A stretch of DNA of 15,135 nucleotides from positions 1 to 15,135 of the forward strand of contig CAZJQD010000016.1 of the NCBI GenBank assembly GCA_964548165.1. The letters run 5' to 3'. Under the pieces are notes generated by a model. The model did no database searches. It was not told where the DNA came from and saw nothing but the letters and a program-made list of their open reading frames with translations. The translations under genes and the position numbers were made by a program. Positions 7,674 through 13,925 of the stretch are shown one piece after another; positions within the stretch are counted from its first letter, which is position 1; every line of letters begins with the position of its first letter. Source of the DNA: CAZJQD01 sp964548165 [NCBI: uncultured bacterium]. Lineage in GTDB: Bacteria > UBA8481.

Positions 7674-8057
7674 GTGATCTTCGCCTACAGCGCGCGCGAT
7701 CCGATGGGACGGACGGTCGAGGGCGAGCTGGACACAGCGAGTGCCGAGCAGGCCGCGCGCGAGTTGGCTGGGCGCGCGTTGACGGTGCGGTGGATCCGTC
7801 CCGTGGCGCCCAGGCGGGATGCCGCGGCGAGTGCACGCCCGGCAACCGCGGAGTGGCCGTCGACGACGAGGCCGCATCAGCAAGAGGGGGCCACGGGGAC
7901 CGCGTTCCCGACCGAGGTCACGACGGACGCCGACGACGAGGTCGCTCGCACCGAGGACGTGGCGGGAACGCCATCCGGTGAGGCTCGCGGAGGCTTCTCT
8001 CCCTGGTCGGTCGTCCTCTTCCTCGTGTTTCTCTCTCAACTCCTTCGCGCGTGCTGA
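7674..8057 (+). CDS. Small tail-anchored protein with a GspF/PilC N-terminal-like domain
   Basis: A 127-residue protein that I do not recognise as a named family. The N terminus, IFAYSARDPMGRTVEGELD then TASAEQAARELAGRALTVRW, follows the pattern of the short cap at the start of type II secretion/type IV pilus GspF/PilC proteins (FxYxAxDxxGxxxxGxLxAxSxxxAxxxLxxxGL). The GspF membrane domains do not follow. Instead there is a Pro/Ala/Thr/Asp-rich linker (about 45-108) and one hydrophobic segment, WSVVLFLVFLSQLL (111-124), near the C-terminal end, suggesting a tail-anchored membrane protein. The start is GTG 7674, with AGGTGAGG at 7661-7668; GTG 7668 is an alternative that would bury the SD. It lies 25 bases after pta and overlaps the next gene by 7 bases, so it belongs to the coaD-pta unit. 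Function unknown. Confidence 0.7.
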   Translation: MIFAYSARDPMGRTVEGELDTASAEQAARELAGRALTVRWIRPVAPRRDAAASARPATAEWPSTTRPHQQEGATGTAFPTEVTTDADDEVARTEDVAGTPSGEARGGFSPWSVVLFLVFLSQLLRAC

Positions 8058-8689
8058 AGGAACTCGTCCTCGTCTTTCCTGGCTCCGCCGTCACCGGCTC
8101 CGGCAAGCCCGCGCTTGTCGAGGCGCTCGGGGAGGAGGCGGCGCTCGTGGTTCAGCGCGAACTCCTGGCCCACATCCGCGCCGTCGCCGGCAAGCTGGCG
8201 GAGTCCGGGCGCGATGTGGTCTTCGTCCTGGAACACCGGGACGAGACCTCGCGCCGGGAGCTCCATCTCGACGGCTTTTCCGTCCTGGTCCAGGAGGGCG
8301 GTGGTATCGCGGAGAGGGTGCGACGCGTCACATCGGCTGTCTTTTCTGCCGGAGCAACGCGGGTGGTGATCGTGCTCAGGGAGAGTCCCGTCCTCTCCGC
8401 GCCCGATGTCGATGCCGCCTTTGCCGCGCTCGAAGATGCCAGCGTGGCGGTGGCTTCCTCTGCTGGCGACGAGTGTGTCCTGCTGGGGCTCTCGGTCGAT
8501 CACGAGGGTATCTTCGACCGGGTGAGCGTGACACTCACCACTTCTCACGTGAAGCAGTCCTCGAGCGCCGCGGGACGACGACTAAGGGAATTGCCGCCCC
8601 TCTGGACGGTCGAGACCTTGGCCGACTACGAAAGAGCCCTGGAGCTCGGGCTCCTCCACGCTCCGGTGGTCCCGAAGGGTCAGGGGTAG
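8051..8689 (+). CDS. Diverged DUF2064 / GT-A glycosyltransferase-like protein
   Basis: A 212-residue cytosolic protein. Segments correspond in order to the DUF2064 (TIGR04282) family: KPALVEALGEEAALVVQREL (19-38) to the usual KTRLxPxLGxxxAxxLyraL; VLVQEGGGIAERVRRV (78-93) to QxGxDLGxRm; AGATRVVIVLRESPVLS (100-116) to GaxxvvlxGtDSPdL; CVLLGL (142-147) to the DGGYyLiGL core; and LPPLWTVETLADYERAL (181-197) to the lPxLxDvDTxeDL tail. Key residues are altered: GtDSP is LRESP, and the DGGY motif is GDEC. The metal/nucleotide-sugar site therefore looks degraded, and it may be non-catalytic or changed in substrate. The start is GTG 8051, overlapping the previous stop, without a clear SD. The stop overlaps the 3' end of the opposite-strand gene by 10 bases. 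Confidence 0.72.
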   Translation: MLKELVLVFPGSAVTGSGKPALVEALGEEAALVVQRELLAHIRAVAGKLAESGRDVVFVLEHRDETSRRELHLDGFSVLVQEGGGIAERVRRVTSAVFSAGATRVVIVLRESPVLSAPDVDAAFAALEDASVAVASSAGDECVLLGLSVDHEGIFDRVSVTLTTSHVKQSSSAAGRRLRELPPLWTVETLADYERALELGLLHAPVVPKGQG

Positions 8690-9024
8690 TACGGGCCCCC
8701 GGGGCAGTGGCACTTGGCGCCCTTGTTTCCGCAACGATTGCAGTAGTCCAGGAGGTCGGCGCCGCGCATGCCCGTGGACTGGGCGTCTTCGCGCGCCTTC
8801 TGGATCCGTTCCTTGCGTGCGGCGGTGGGGATGGGCTTGAGGAGTTCGCGTAACTTCTTCTCGTCGGGGAGGTGCTGGAGGCAGAGCTTCTGGCCGATGT
8901 AGCGCCGACGCTTCTGGGTCACGACGGTGATGGCGCGACCCTCGTTTTTGCGCGACAGGGGAGAGCCGCACTTGGCACACGTGCCGGCGGTCACAACAAG
9001 TGTCTTAAACTGTTGGATTTTCAA
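8680..9024 (-). CDS. Small double zinc-knuckle protein of unknown function
   Basis: A 114-residue basic protein, not recognised as a named family. The N-terminal half has CAKC (Cys16, Cys19) with CLQH (Cys48, His51), a CxxC...CxxH zinc site that resembles a small treble-clef or ribbon. A charged, probably helical middle (about 54-82) follows. The C-terminal CNRC (95, 98) and KCHC (105, 107) offer a second four-Cys site just before the Gly-Pro-Tyr-Tyr-Pro end. It is accepted as real because a good promoter (9062-9091) reads into it and because of the ordered Cys pairs. The start is TTG at 9024. GAGGAGG (9041-9047) lies 16 bases upstream, with a 5-bp hairpin between, so initiation is unusual. 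It is convergent with the DUF2064-like gene and divergent from pdp. Nucleic-acid binding is plausible but unproven. Confidence 0.7.
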   Translation of the reverse strand: MKIQQFKTLVVTAGTCAKCGSPLSRKNEGRAITVVTQKRRRYIGQKLCLQHLPDEKKLRELLKPIPTAARKERIQKAREDAQSTGMRGADLLDYCNRCGNKGAKCHCPGGPYYP

Positions 9025-9026
9025 GA

Positions 9027-9047
9027 GTTGCTGTCTGCAACCTCCTC
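9027..9047 (-). promoter_or_regulatory. SD plus hairpin before a TTG start
   Basis: On the minus strand, GAGGAGG is followed directly by GTTGC-AGACA-GCAAC (a perfect 5-bp stem), then two bases and the TTG start. Folding the hairpin would shorten the otherwise over-long SD-to-start distance. Confidence 0.4.
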
Positions 9048-9061
9048 ACAAGAGAGGCGGT

Positions 9062-9091
9062 ACTCTATCAGCGGTCGACCTCGTAAGTCAA
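9062..9091 (-). promoter_or_regulatory. Predicted sigma70-type promoter for the zinc-knuckle gene
   Basis: Reading the minus strand: TTGACT (9091-9086), an 18-base spacer, TAGAGT (9067-9062). This matches the promoter architecture seen upstream of flagellin and the rod gene. The predicted transcript starts about 30 bases before the TTG codon. Confidence 0.65.
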
Positions 9092-9110
9092 TAGAAATCA
9101 ACCCCATCAG

Positions 9111-9130
9111 GGCCTTTCACGGCCTTCAAC
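9111..9130. repeat. Two tandem 10-bp direct repeats between divergent promoters
   Basis: GGCCTTTCAC (9111-9120) and GGCCTTCAAC (9121-9130) match at 8 of 10 positions and are one helical turn apart. They lie between the divergent -35 boxes at 9086-9091 and 9146-9151, a position suited to a regulator site. Function is inferred only from placement. Confidence 0.35.
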
Positions 9131-9145
9131 ATCGTTAATCCCCGC

Positions 9146-9174
9146 TTGACGGCGGAGATTACGGGGCCTACAAA
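9146..9174 (+). promoter_or_regulatory. Predicted sigma70-type promoter for pdp-recJ
   Basis: TTGACG (9146-9151), a 17-base spacer and TACAAA (9169-9174), about 41 bases before the pdp ATG. Confidence 0.6.
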
Positions 9175-9215
9175 GACCGTGCGGCATCCTCGAGACGGCC
9201 GCGAGGAGGCAGATC

Positions 9216-10523
9216 ATGCTGGTTCCCTACGAGATCATCAAGAAGAAGCGCGACGGTGGCACGCTGAGCCGAGAGGAGATCGAGTTCATGGTCTCCGGAT
9301 TCGTCAGCGGCGCGATCCCCGATTACCAGGCGGGCGCGTTCCTGATGGCCGTCTTTTTCCGCAAGCTCGACGACGTCGAGACGGCCATCCTCACGCAGGC
9401 GATGCAGAAGTCGGGGAAGTCGATGGATCTCTCGCGCGTCCCCGGCCCCACCGTCGACAAGCACTCCACGGGCGGCGTCGGCGACAAGGTCTCCCTCCCG
9501 CTCGCTCCCCTGGTCATGGCCAACGGTGGCTATGTCCCGATGATGTCCGGGCGCGGCCTGGGCCACACCGGCGGCACGCTCGACAAGCTCGAAGCGATCC
9601 CGGGCTTCAGCGTCAATCTCTCCGACGCCGATTTCGAGCGGGTGCTCCTCGGCGCGGGCGGCGTGATCACGGGGCAGACCGCCGATATCGCTCCCGCCGA
9701 CAAGAAGCTCTACGCCATGCGCGACGTCACGGCCACCGTCGACTCCATGGACCTCATCGCCGCCTCGATCCTCTCCAAGAAGCTGGCGGCCGGTCCCCGC
9801 AACCTCCTCCTGGACGTCAAGACGGGCTCCGGCGCCTTCATGCAGAAGCTGGAGGACTCCCGCGCCCTCGCCAGGCTCATGGTCGCCATCTGCAAGAACT
9901 CGGGTGTCAACGCGATGGCCATGATCACGAACATGGACCAGCCCCTCGGCATCCTGGCCGGCAACGCGCTCGAGATCGAGGAGACGATCGCGATCCTCAA
10001 GGGCGGCGGGCCCGCCGACCTAAGGACGATCACGGTCGAGTTCGGTGCGCGGATGCTGGCGATGGCCAAGCTGGCCAAGGACGTGGCCGAGGGGCGCGCG
10101 AAGATCGAGAAATCGATCGCGGACGGCTCGGGGCTGGAACGCTTCCGGAAGATGATCGAGATGCAGGGCGGCGACGCCAGGGTCTGCGACGATCCCGGTC
10201 TGCTCCCACAGGCGAAGTCGCGCCTGGAGATGAAGGCCGATCGCTCGGGCGTCGTCGTCTCGATCGACACCTACCTCGCGGGCATGGCGATCGTGGTCCT
10301 GGGCGGCGGCCGGCAGAAGTCGGACGACATCATCGATCCGGCGGTCGGCGTCGAGTTCCTGAAGAAACCCGGCGATGTCGTGAAGCCCGGGGACGTCCTG
10401 CTCGCGTATCGCTACAACGACGAGTCTCGGCTCGCGGAGTGCCGCAAGCGGATGGAGCAGGCCGTCGTCGTCGGCGATGGGCCCGCGCGGACGATGCCGC
10501 TCATCGTCGAGGAGATCCTTTGA
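9216..10523 (+). CDS. pdp: Pyrimidine-nucleoside phosphorylase (thymidine phosphorylase family)
   Basis: Phosphorolyses pyrimidine (deoxy)nucleosides to base plus (deoxy)ribose 1-phosphate in the cytosol, for salvage and carbon use. All 435 residues fit the family. The helical alpha domain is followed by the phosphate-binding signature DKHSTGGVGDKVSL (81-94). Then come SGRGLGHTGGTLDKLEAIPG (111-130), GQTADIAPADKKLYAMRDVT (153-172), SKKLAAG (187-193), LDVKTGSGAFM (199-209) and DQPLGILAGNALE (241-253). The C-terminal barrel-sandwich domain has GMAIVVLGGGR and AVGVEFLKKPGD. The text reads closer to Bacillus-type Pdp than to E. coli DeoA, so uridine as well as thymidine may be a substrate; this is from memory of the families. 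The ATG has GAGGAGG (9203-9209) 6 bases upstream. recJ follows after 33 bases, probably in the same transcript. Confidence 0.95.
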   Translation: MLVPYEIIKKKRDGGTLSREEIEFMVSGFVSGAIPDYQAGAFLMAVFFRKLDDVETAILTQAMQKSGKSMDLSRVPGPTVDKHSTGGVGDKVSLPLAPLVMANGGYVPMMSGRGLGHTGGTLDKLEAIPGFSVNLSDADFERVLLGAGGVITGQTADIAPADKKLYAMRDVTATVDSMDLIAASILSKKLAAGPRNLLLDVKTGSGAFMQKLEDSRALARLMVAICKNSGVNAMAMITNMDQPLGILAGNALEIEETIAILKGGGPADLRTITVEFGARMLAMAKLAKDVAEGRAKIEKSIADGSGLERFRKMIEMQGGDARVCDDPGLLPQAKSRLEMKADRSGVVVSIDTYLAGMAIVVLGGGRQKSDDIIDPAVGVEFLKKPGDVVKPGDVLLAYRYNDESRLAECRKRMEQAVVVGDGPARTMPLIVEEIL

Positions 10524-10556
10524 TCCCGGAGCCGCGCGCGTCGGGTTTGATTTTCC

Positions 10557-12788
10557 ATGAGTAGAACCGGCAAGCGCTGGATCTTCCCGGACGCGCCGCC
10601 GGACGAGGTCCTGGCCGTCGCGAACGCGCTGGGCGTTTGCGAGGCCGTGGCGCGCGTCCTGGTGGGGAGGGGATATCACACGCCCGACGAGGCGGCCGCG
10701 TTCCTCTCCGCCGACACCGAGCTCCTTGAGAACCCGTTCCAGATGGCGGACATGGCGAAGGCCGTGGGGCGCCTGCAGATGGCCGTGACGCGAGGCGAGA
10801 CCGTCTTCGTGGCCGGCGATCGCGACGTCGACGGCGTCACCTCCACGACCATCCTCGTTGATCTCTTGGACACCCTGGGCGTCAAGCGGGGCTGGAAGGT
10901 GCCCACGCCCGAGGACGGCTACGGGCTCTCGCTACCCGCCGTGGAGGCCGCCGCCGCCGCGGGAGCCACGCTCGTGCTGGCCGTCGATTGCGGCATCCGC
11001 GACTTCGCCGGCGTCGACGCCGCGCACAAGCTGAACATGGACGTCATCATCCTCGATCACCACGAGCCGGACGAGAAGCTCCCGGCCGCGTATGCCGTCG
11101 TCGATCCCAAGCGCAAGGACTGCGCGTATCCCTGGAAGCATCTCTGCGCCTGCGCCGTCGCCTTCAAGTTCGCCCAGGCGGTCTTTCTCTCCGCCGACGA
11201 GGAACTGGCCGGTCGCGATCTCGTGGTCTTCGACGTGGAGACGACGGGCGGCGCTGACCGCGACGAGATCCTCGAGATCGCGGGCGTGCGCCTGCATAAC
11301 GGCGTCGAGACCGGGCGCTTCCAGAGGCTCATCAAGCCGACGATCCCCATCAGCGCCGCCGTCACGGAGATCCACGGCATCACCGAGGCCATGGTCGCCG
11401 ATGCGCCGGGAGCGGAGGAGGTCATCCCGGAGTTCCTGGTCTTTGCCGACGGGGCCACGCTTGTCGCTCATAATGCGCCGTTCGACATGCGATTCCTGAA
11501 GGCCGCGACCGAACGGCTGGGTCTTGCCGCGCCGAAGGGGACTGTCGTCGATACGCTGACGATCTCCCGAAAGCTCCTGCCCGGCGAGGATCACTCGCTG
11601 GGGTCGTTGGCCGCGCGCTTCAAGGTCTCCTTGAAGGACGCGCACCGCGCGCTCGCCGATGCGCTGGCGACCGCGGCCGTCCTGCGTCGGCTCTGGTCCC
11701 TGCGCACCCGGCCTCTCCAGGAGTTCCTGAAGCGCAACCTCGATCTCGTGGCGATGGCCACGCTCGCGGACGTGATGCCCCTCAAGTCCGAGAATCGCGT
11801 GCTGGTGCGGCGGGGGCTTGAGGTCCTGGCGAAGTCGACGCGGCCCGGGGTCGCGGCACTCCGGGAGGTGTTTCTTCGGAATCCCGCGGGCTCCCAGGCG
11901 CGCCTGACCGCCAAGGACGTGGCCTGGTCGCTGGCGCCGGCCATCAACGCGGCGGGCCGGCTGGGGCAGGCCTCGGTGGCCGCCGAGCTCTTGATGGCGC
12001 CGGACCTGGAGTCGGCTCGGCGCGGCGCGGCGAAGCTCCTGGAGCTGAACAACCAGCGCAAGGATCTCGTGAAGCTGAATGCCGAGGTGGCCGCCGAGGT
12101 CATGGCGAGGACGTTCGATCCGGAACGGGACGCGGCGGTCGTCCTGTCGGTGGCCGGCATCGAGCATGGTGTCACGGGGATCGTGGCGAACCGGCTGATG
12201 CACGACGTGGGCCGACCGGTCGTGCTCTTCATCGAGGACGAGGGCGAGATCTGGAAGGGGACCTCGCGTTCGATTCCCGGGCTCGACCTGACCCAGGCGT
12301 TCCGCGCCCTGACGGACGTCATCGCGCACTACGGCGGCCATGCCGGCGCCGCCGGGATCGCGATTCGTCCCGCTGATCTCGCGGCCTTCCGCGACCGGTT
12401 CAACGCGTATGTCCGGGAGACCCTGTCGCCGGAAGACCTCCTGCCGCGGCTGACCGTGGACGCGGAGTTGCGCACCGACGCGGTGAACGATCGCCTGATG
12501 GGCGAGCTGGCGCGACTGGAGCCCACGGGGCACGGCAACGAGGCACCCGTCTTCTGCGTCCGGGGCGCCGAGGTTGTCGAGGCGCGCCGCATGGGCGACG
12601 AGGGACAGCATCTCAAGTTGAACCTGGCCCGGGACGGGGCGAGGATCGAGGCCGTGCAGTGGAACGCGGGTCCATCAGCTCCCGACGCCGGGGAACGGGT
12701 GGACGTGGCCTTCACGATGGAGAAGAACGAATGGGGCGGGAGGTCGCGGGTCCAGTGCCTGCTCCTCGACTGGCGGCCCGCCGCTTAG
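10557..12788 (+). CDS. recJ: RecJ single-strand DNA exonuclease with an inserted DnaQ-like DEDDh exonuclease domain
   Basis: A 743-residue cytosolic DNA-repair nuclease; RecJ degrades single-stranded DNA 5' to 3' in recombination and repair. DHH motifs are VAGDRDVDGVTST (85-97; Asp88, 90, 92; usually GDYDADG), LAVDCGI (141-147; Asp144), VIILDHHEP (163-171; DHH 167-169) and VVDPKRKDCAYP (181-192). RecJ sequence stops near residue 212 and resumes near 386 at LQEFLKRNLDLVAMATLADV. In between is a whole exonuclease domain: FDVETTG (Asp226, Glu228), AHNAPFD (Asp310) and HRALAD (His363, Asp368), the complete DEDDh set. The rest is RecJ again: PAINAAGRLG (461-470), DHHA1 with HYGGHAGAAG (591-600), and an OB-fold region with LEPTGHGNEAPVF. 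The frame is intact throughout. No SD is visible before ATG 10557. Usual RecJ is about 570 residues, and the excess matches the insert. Confidence 0.95.
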   Translation: MSRTGKRWIFPDAPPDEVLAVANALGVCEAVARVLVGRGYHTPDEAAAFLSADTELLENPFQMADMAKAVGRLQMAVTRGETVFVAGDRDVDGVTSTTILVDLLDTLGVKRGWKVPTPEDGYGLSLPAVEAAAAAGATLVLAVDCGIRDFAGVDAAHKLNMDVIILDHHEPDEKLPAAYAVVDPKRKDCAYPWKHLCACAVAFKFAQAVFLSADEELAGRDLVVFDVETTGGADRDEILEIAGVRLHNGVETGRFQRLIKPTIPISAAVTEIHGITEAMVADAPGAEEVIPEFLVFADGATLVAHNAPFDMRFLKAATERLGLAAPKGTVVDTLTISRKLLPGEDHSLGSLAARFKVSLKDAHRALADALATAAVLRRLWSLRTRPLQEFLKRNLDLVAMATLADVMPLKSENRVLVRRGLEVLAKSTRPGVAALREVFLRNPAGSQARLTAKDVAWSLAPAINAAGRLGQASVAAELLMAPDLESARRGAAKLLELNNQRKDLVKLNAEVAAEVMARTFDPERDAAVVLSVAGIEHGVTGIVANRLMHDVGRPVVLFIEDEGEIWKGTSRSIPGLDLTQAFRALTDVIAHYGGHAGAAGIAIRPADLAAFRDRFNAYVRETLSPEDLLPRLTVDAELRTDAVNDRLMGELARLEPTGHGNEAPVFCVRGAEVVEARRMGDEGQHLKLNLARDGARIEAVQWNAGPSAPDAGERVDVAFTMEKNEWGGRSRVQCLLLDWRPAA
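11196..11709 (+). other. Inserted DEDDh (DnaQ/PolC-type) 3'-5' exonuclease domain within recJ
   Basis: Residues about 214-384 of the RecJ product. Exo I is LVVFDVETTGG followed by DEILEIAGVRL; Exo II is LVAHNAPFDMRFL; Exo III is DAHRALADALATAAVL. The HGITEAMV segment between Exo I and II is typical of PolC/DnaQ-type domains. It sits after DHH motif IV, in the segment linking to the DLVAxxTxADVxPL motif. The boundaries are approximate. Confidence 0.9.
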
Positions 12789-12800
12789 CGATCTTCGGAA

Positions 12801-12831
12801 GGGGCCCGCGGCCCCGGTGGGGCAGGGCCCC
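12801..12831 (+). promoter_or_regulatory. Alternative GC-rich hairpins between recJ and the DUF3006 gene
   Basis: GGGGCC-CGC-GGCCCC (12801-12815) is a perfect 6-bp hairpin. Alternatively GGGGCCC (12801-12807) pairs with GGGCCCC (12825-12831), enclosing GCCCC-GGT-GGGGC (12811-12823). The two folds exclude each other. They lie just upstream of the AGGAG SD of the next gene. The site could act as a terminator without a T-run, an attenuator or a translational control. Confidence 0.4.
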
Positions 12832-12847
12832 GGGAGAGGAGACAACG

Positions 12848-13084
12848 ATGAGCGATTCGGTGAGTCATTACGCGGTGGTGGACGCGATCGAGGAGGACAC
12901 GGTGGTCGTGCTCTTTGATCAAGGGCCGAAGCTTCTCCTGGAGCGAAAGTTTCTCCCGCCGGGCACGAAGGAGTCGACGGTCCTGAAGGTGACCTTCGCC
13001 ATCGACGACGAGGAGAAGGCTCGCCGCGTCGGCGCGATGCAGGATCTCACGGAGCGCCTGATGAACCGGACGCGGAACCGGTAG
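12848..13084 (+). CDS. DUF3006-family small protein
   Basis: A 78-residue acidic-to-basic protein. The layout HYAVVDAIEEDTVVVLFDQG, a central ERKFLPPGTKESTVLKVTF, then DDEEKARRVGAMQDLTERLM matches DUF3006 as I recall it: a beta-rich start, an LPxGxKEGdvL turn and a C-terminal helix. No catalytic residues are evident and the molecular function of the family is unknown. The ATG at 12848 is chosen because it follows GGAGAGGAGA with good spacing; in-frame sequence upstream runs back into recJ. The gene follows recJ by 59 bases containing the alternative hairpins, so it may be a regulated distal member of the pdp-recJ transcript. Confidence 0.82.
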   Translation: MSDSVSHYAVVDAIEEDTVVVLFDQGPKLLLERKFLPPGTKESTVLKVTFAIDDEEKARRVGAMQDLTERLMNRTRNR

Positions 13085-13143
13085 CCGCATCCGGCCGAGG
13101 GCCTGGGGCGACCAATCACACGTTCAATATGCCTTTTCACCCG

Positions 13144-13173
13144 TTGACGCACCGGGCCGGGCGGGGCTAGAGT
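13144..13173 (+). promoter_or_regulatory. Predicted sigma70-type promoter for the rod/hook gene
   Basis: TTGACG (13144-13149), an 18-base spacer, TAGAGT (13168-13173), 22 bases before the ATG. The SD AGGAG (13182-13186) follows. No sigma54 or sigma28 flagellar promoter is seen. Confidence 0.65.
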
Positions 13174-13195
13174 TTAAGGACAGGAGACTTCTACC

Positions 13196-13894
13196 ATGGA
13201 TGGTTTGCGCTTTGCCGGGGACGTGCTGAGGACCGCCCAGCTCGGGCTCGATGTCACTTCCAACAACCTAGCCAACGTGAACACGCCTGGCTTCAAGTCC
13301 TCCTCCGTCAGGAATCAAACCGGTCCCGGGGGGAGGGGCGTGGAGGCCGGAGCTATCTCCCAATCCATGTCACCCGGGCCGGTTGCCCTGACCGGTCAGC
13401 CCCTGGACCTGGCGATCGAGGGCGACGGCTTTTTTGCAGTCCGCGACGGGTCGGGGCGCCTGGCGTTCACGCGTGACGGGTCGTTCCAGATCGACGCCTC
13501 CGGTCGCATTGCCACTCCCGACGGCGCCCTCCTGGATCCGCCCATCACCGTGCCACCCGGAGCTCAGTCCGTCTCGGTCGGCGTCGACGGCGCCGTGCGG
13601 GCCACCGGTGCCGATGGTCAGCCCGTGGACGTCGGTCGCATCCGTCCCGTGAGGTTCGCCAATCCCGAGGGACTGGCGTCCATTGGCGGCAATCTCCAGG
13701 TTCCCACGCCGAACTCGGGCGTCGGGATGCGCGTCGAGCAGTCCATGCGACCGGGCATGATCGAGCTCTCGAATACCGATGTGGCGACGGAGATGGTTAA
13801 TCTCATCCGGAACGAGAAGTTCTCGCGCGTCGGCGCCACGCTGGCGCGGACCGAGGACGAGATCCTGGGATCGGTCCTCGATCTGAAGCGGTAG
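13196..13894 (+). CDS. Flagellar rod/hook basal-body protein (FlgF/FlgG family)
   Basis: A 232-residue subunit exported to build the flagellar rod. The N-terminal rod signature is LDVTSNNLANVNTPGFKSS (19-37). The central GQPLDLAIEGDGFFAV (67-82), FTRDGSFQIDASGRI (91-105) and DPPITVPPGAQSVSVGVDG (114-132) read closest to FlgG. GLASIGGNLQVPT leads to the C-terminal helix with SNTDVATEMVNLIRNEKFSRVG (192-213), where FlgG has SNVxVxEEmVxMI-xxQRaYE. It is shorter than typical FlgG (about 260), mainly because the segment after the signature (residues 38-60) is reduced. I therefore leave FlgF, FlgG or a paralogue open. The ATG has AGGAG 9 bases upstream. It stands alone, outside any flagellar operon, under a housekeeping-type promoter. 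Confidence 0.88.
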   Translation: MDGLRFAGDVLRTAQLGLDVTSNNLANVNTPGFKSSSVRNQTGPGGRGVEAGAISQSMSPGPVALTGQPLDLAIEGDGFFAVRDGSGRLAFTRDGSFQIDASGRIATPDGALLDPPITVPPGAQSVSVGVDGAVRATGADGQPVDVGRIRPVRFANPEGLASIGGNLQVPTPNSGVGMRVEQSMRPGMIELSNTDVATEMVNLIRNEKFSRVGATLARTEDEILGSVLDLKR

Positions 13895-13925
13895 GACCCG
13901 GGAACCCGGCCGACCGCGGTAGGCG

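Noticed and set aside
9146-10564. 472-codon + strand frame overlapping pdp
   Set aside because: A frameshifted shadow of pdp with Arg/Gly/His-rich translation, no domain and no SD.
10932-12611. 559-codon minus-strand frame opposite recJ
   Set aside because: Low-complexity Arg/Gly/His-rich translation without motifs, fully opposite a certain gene.
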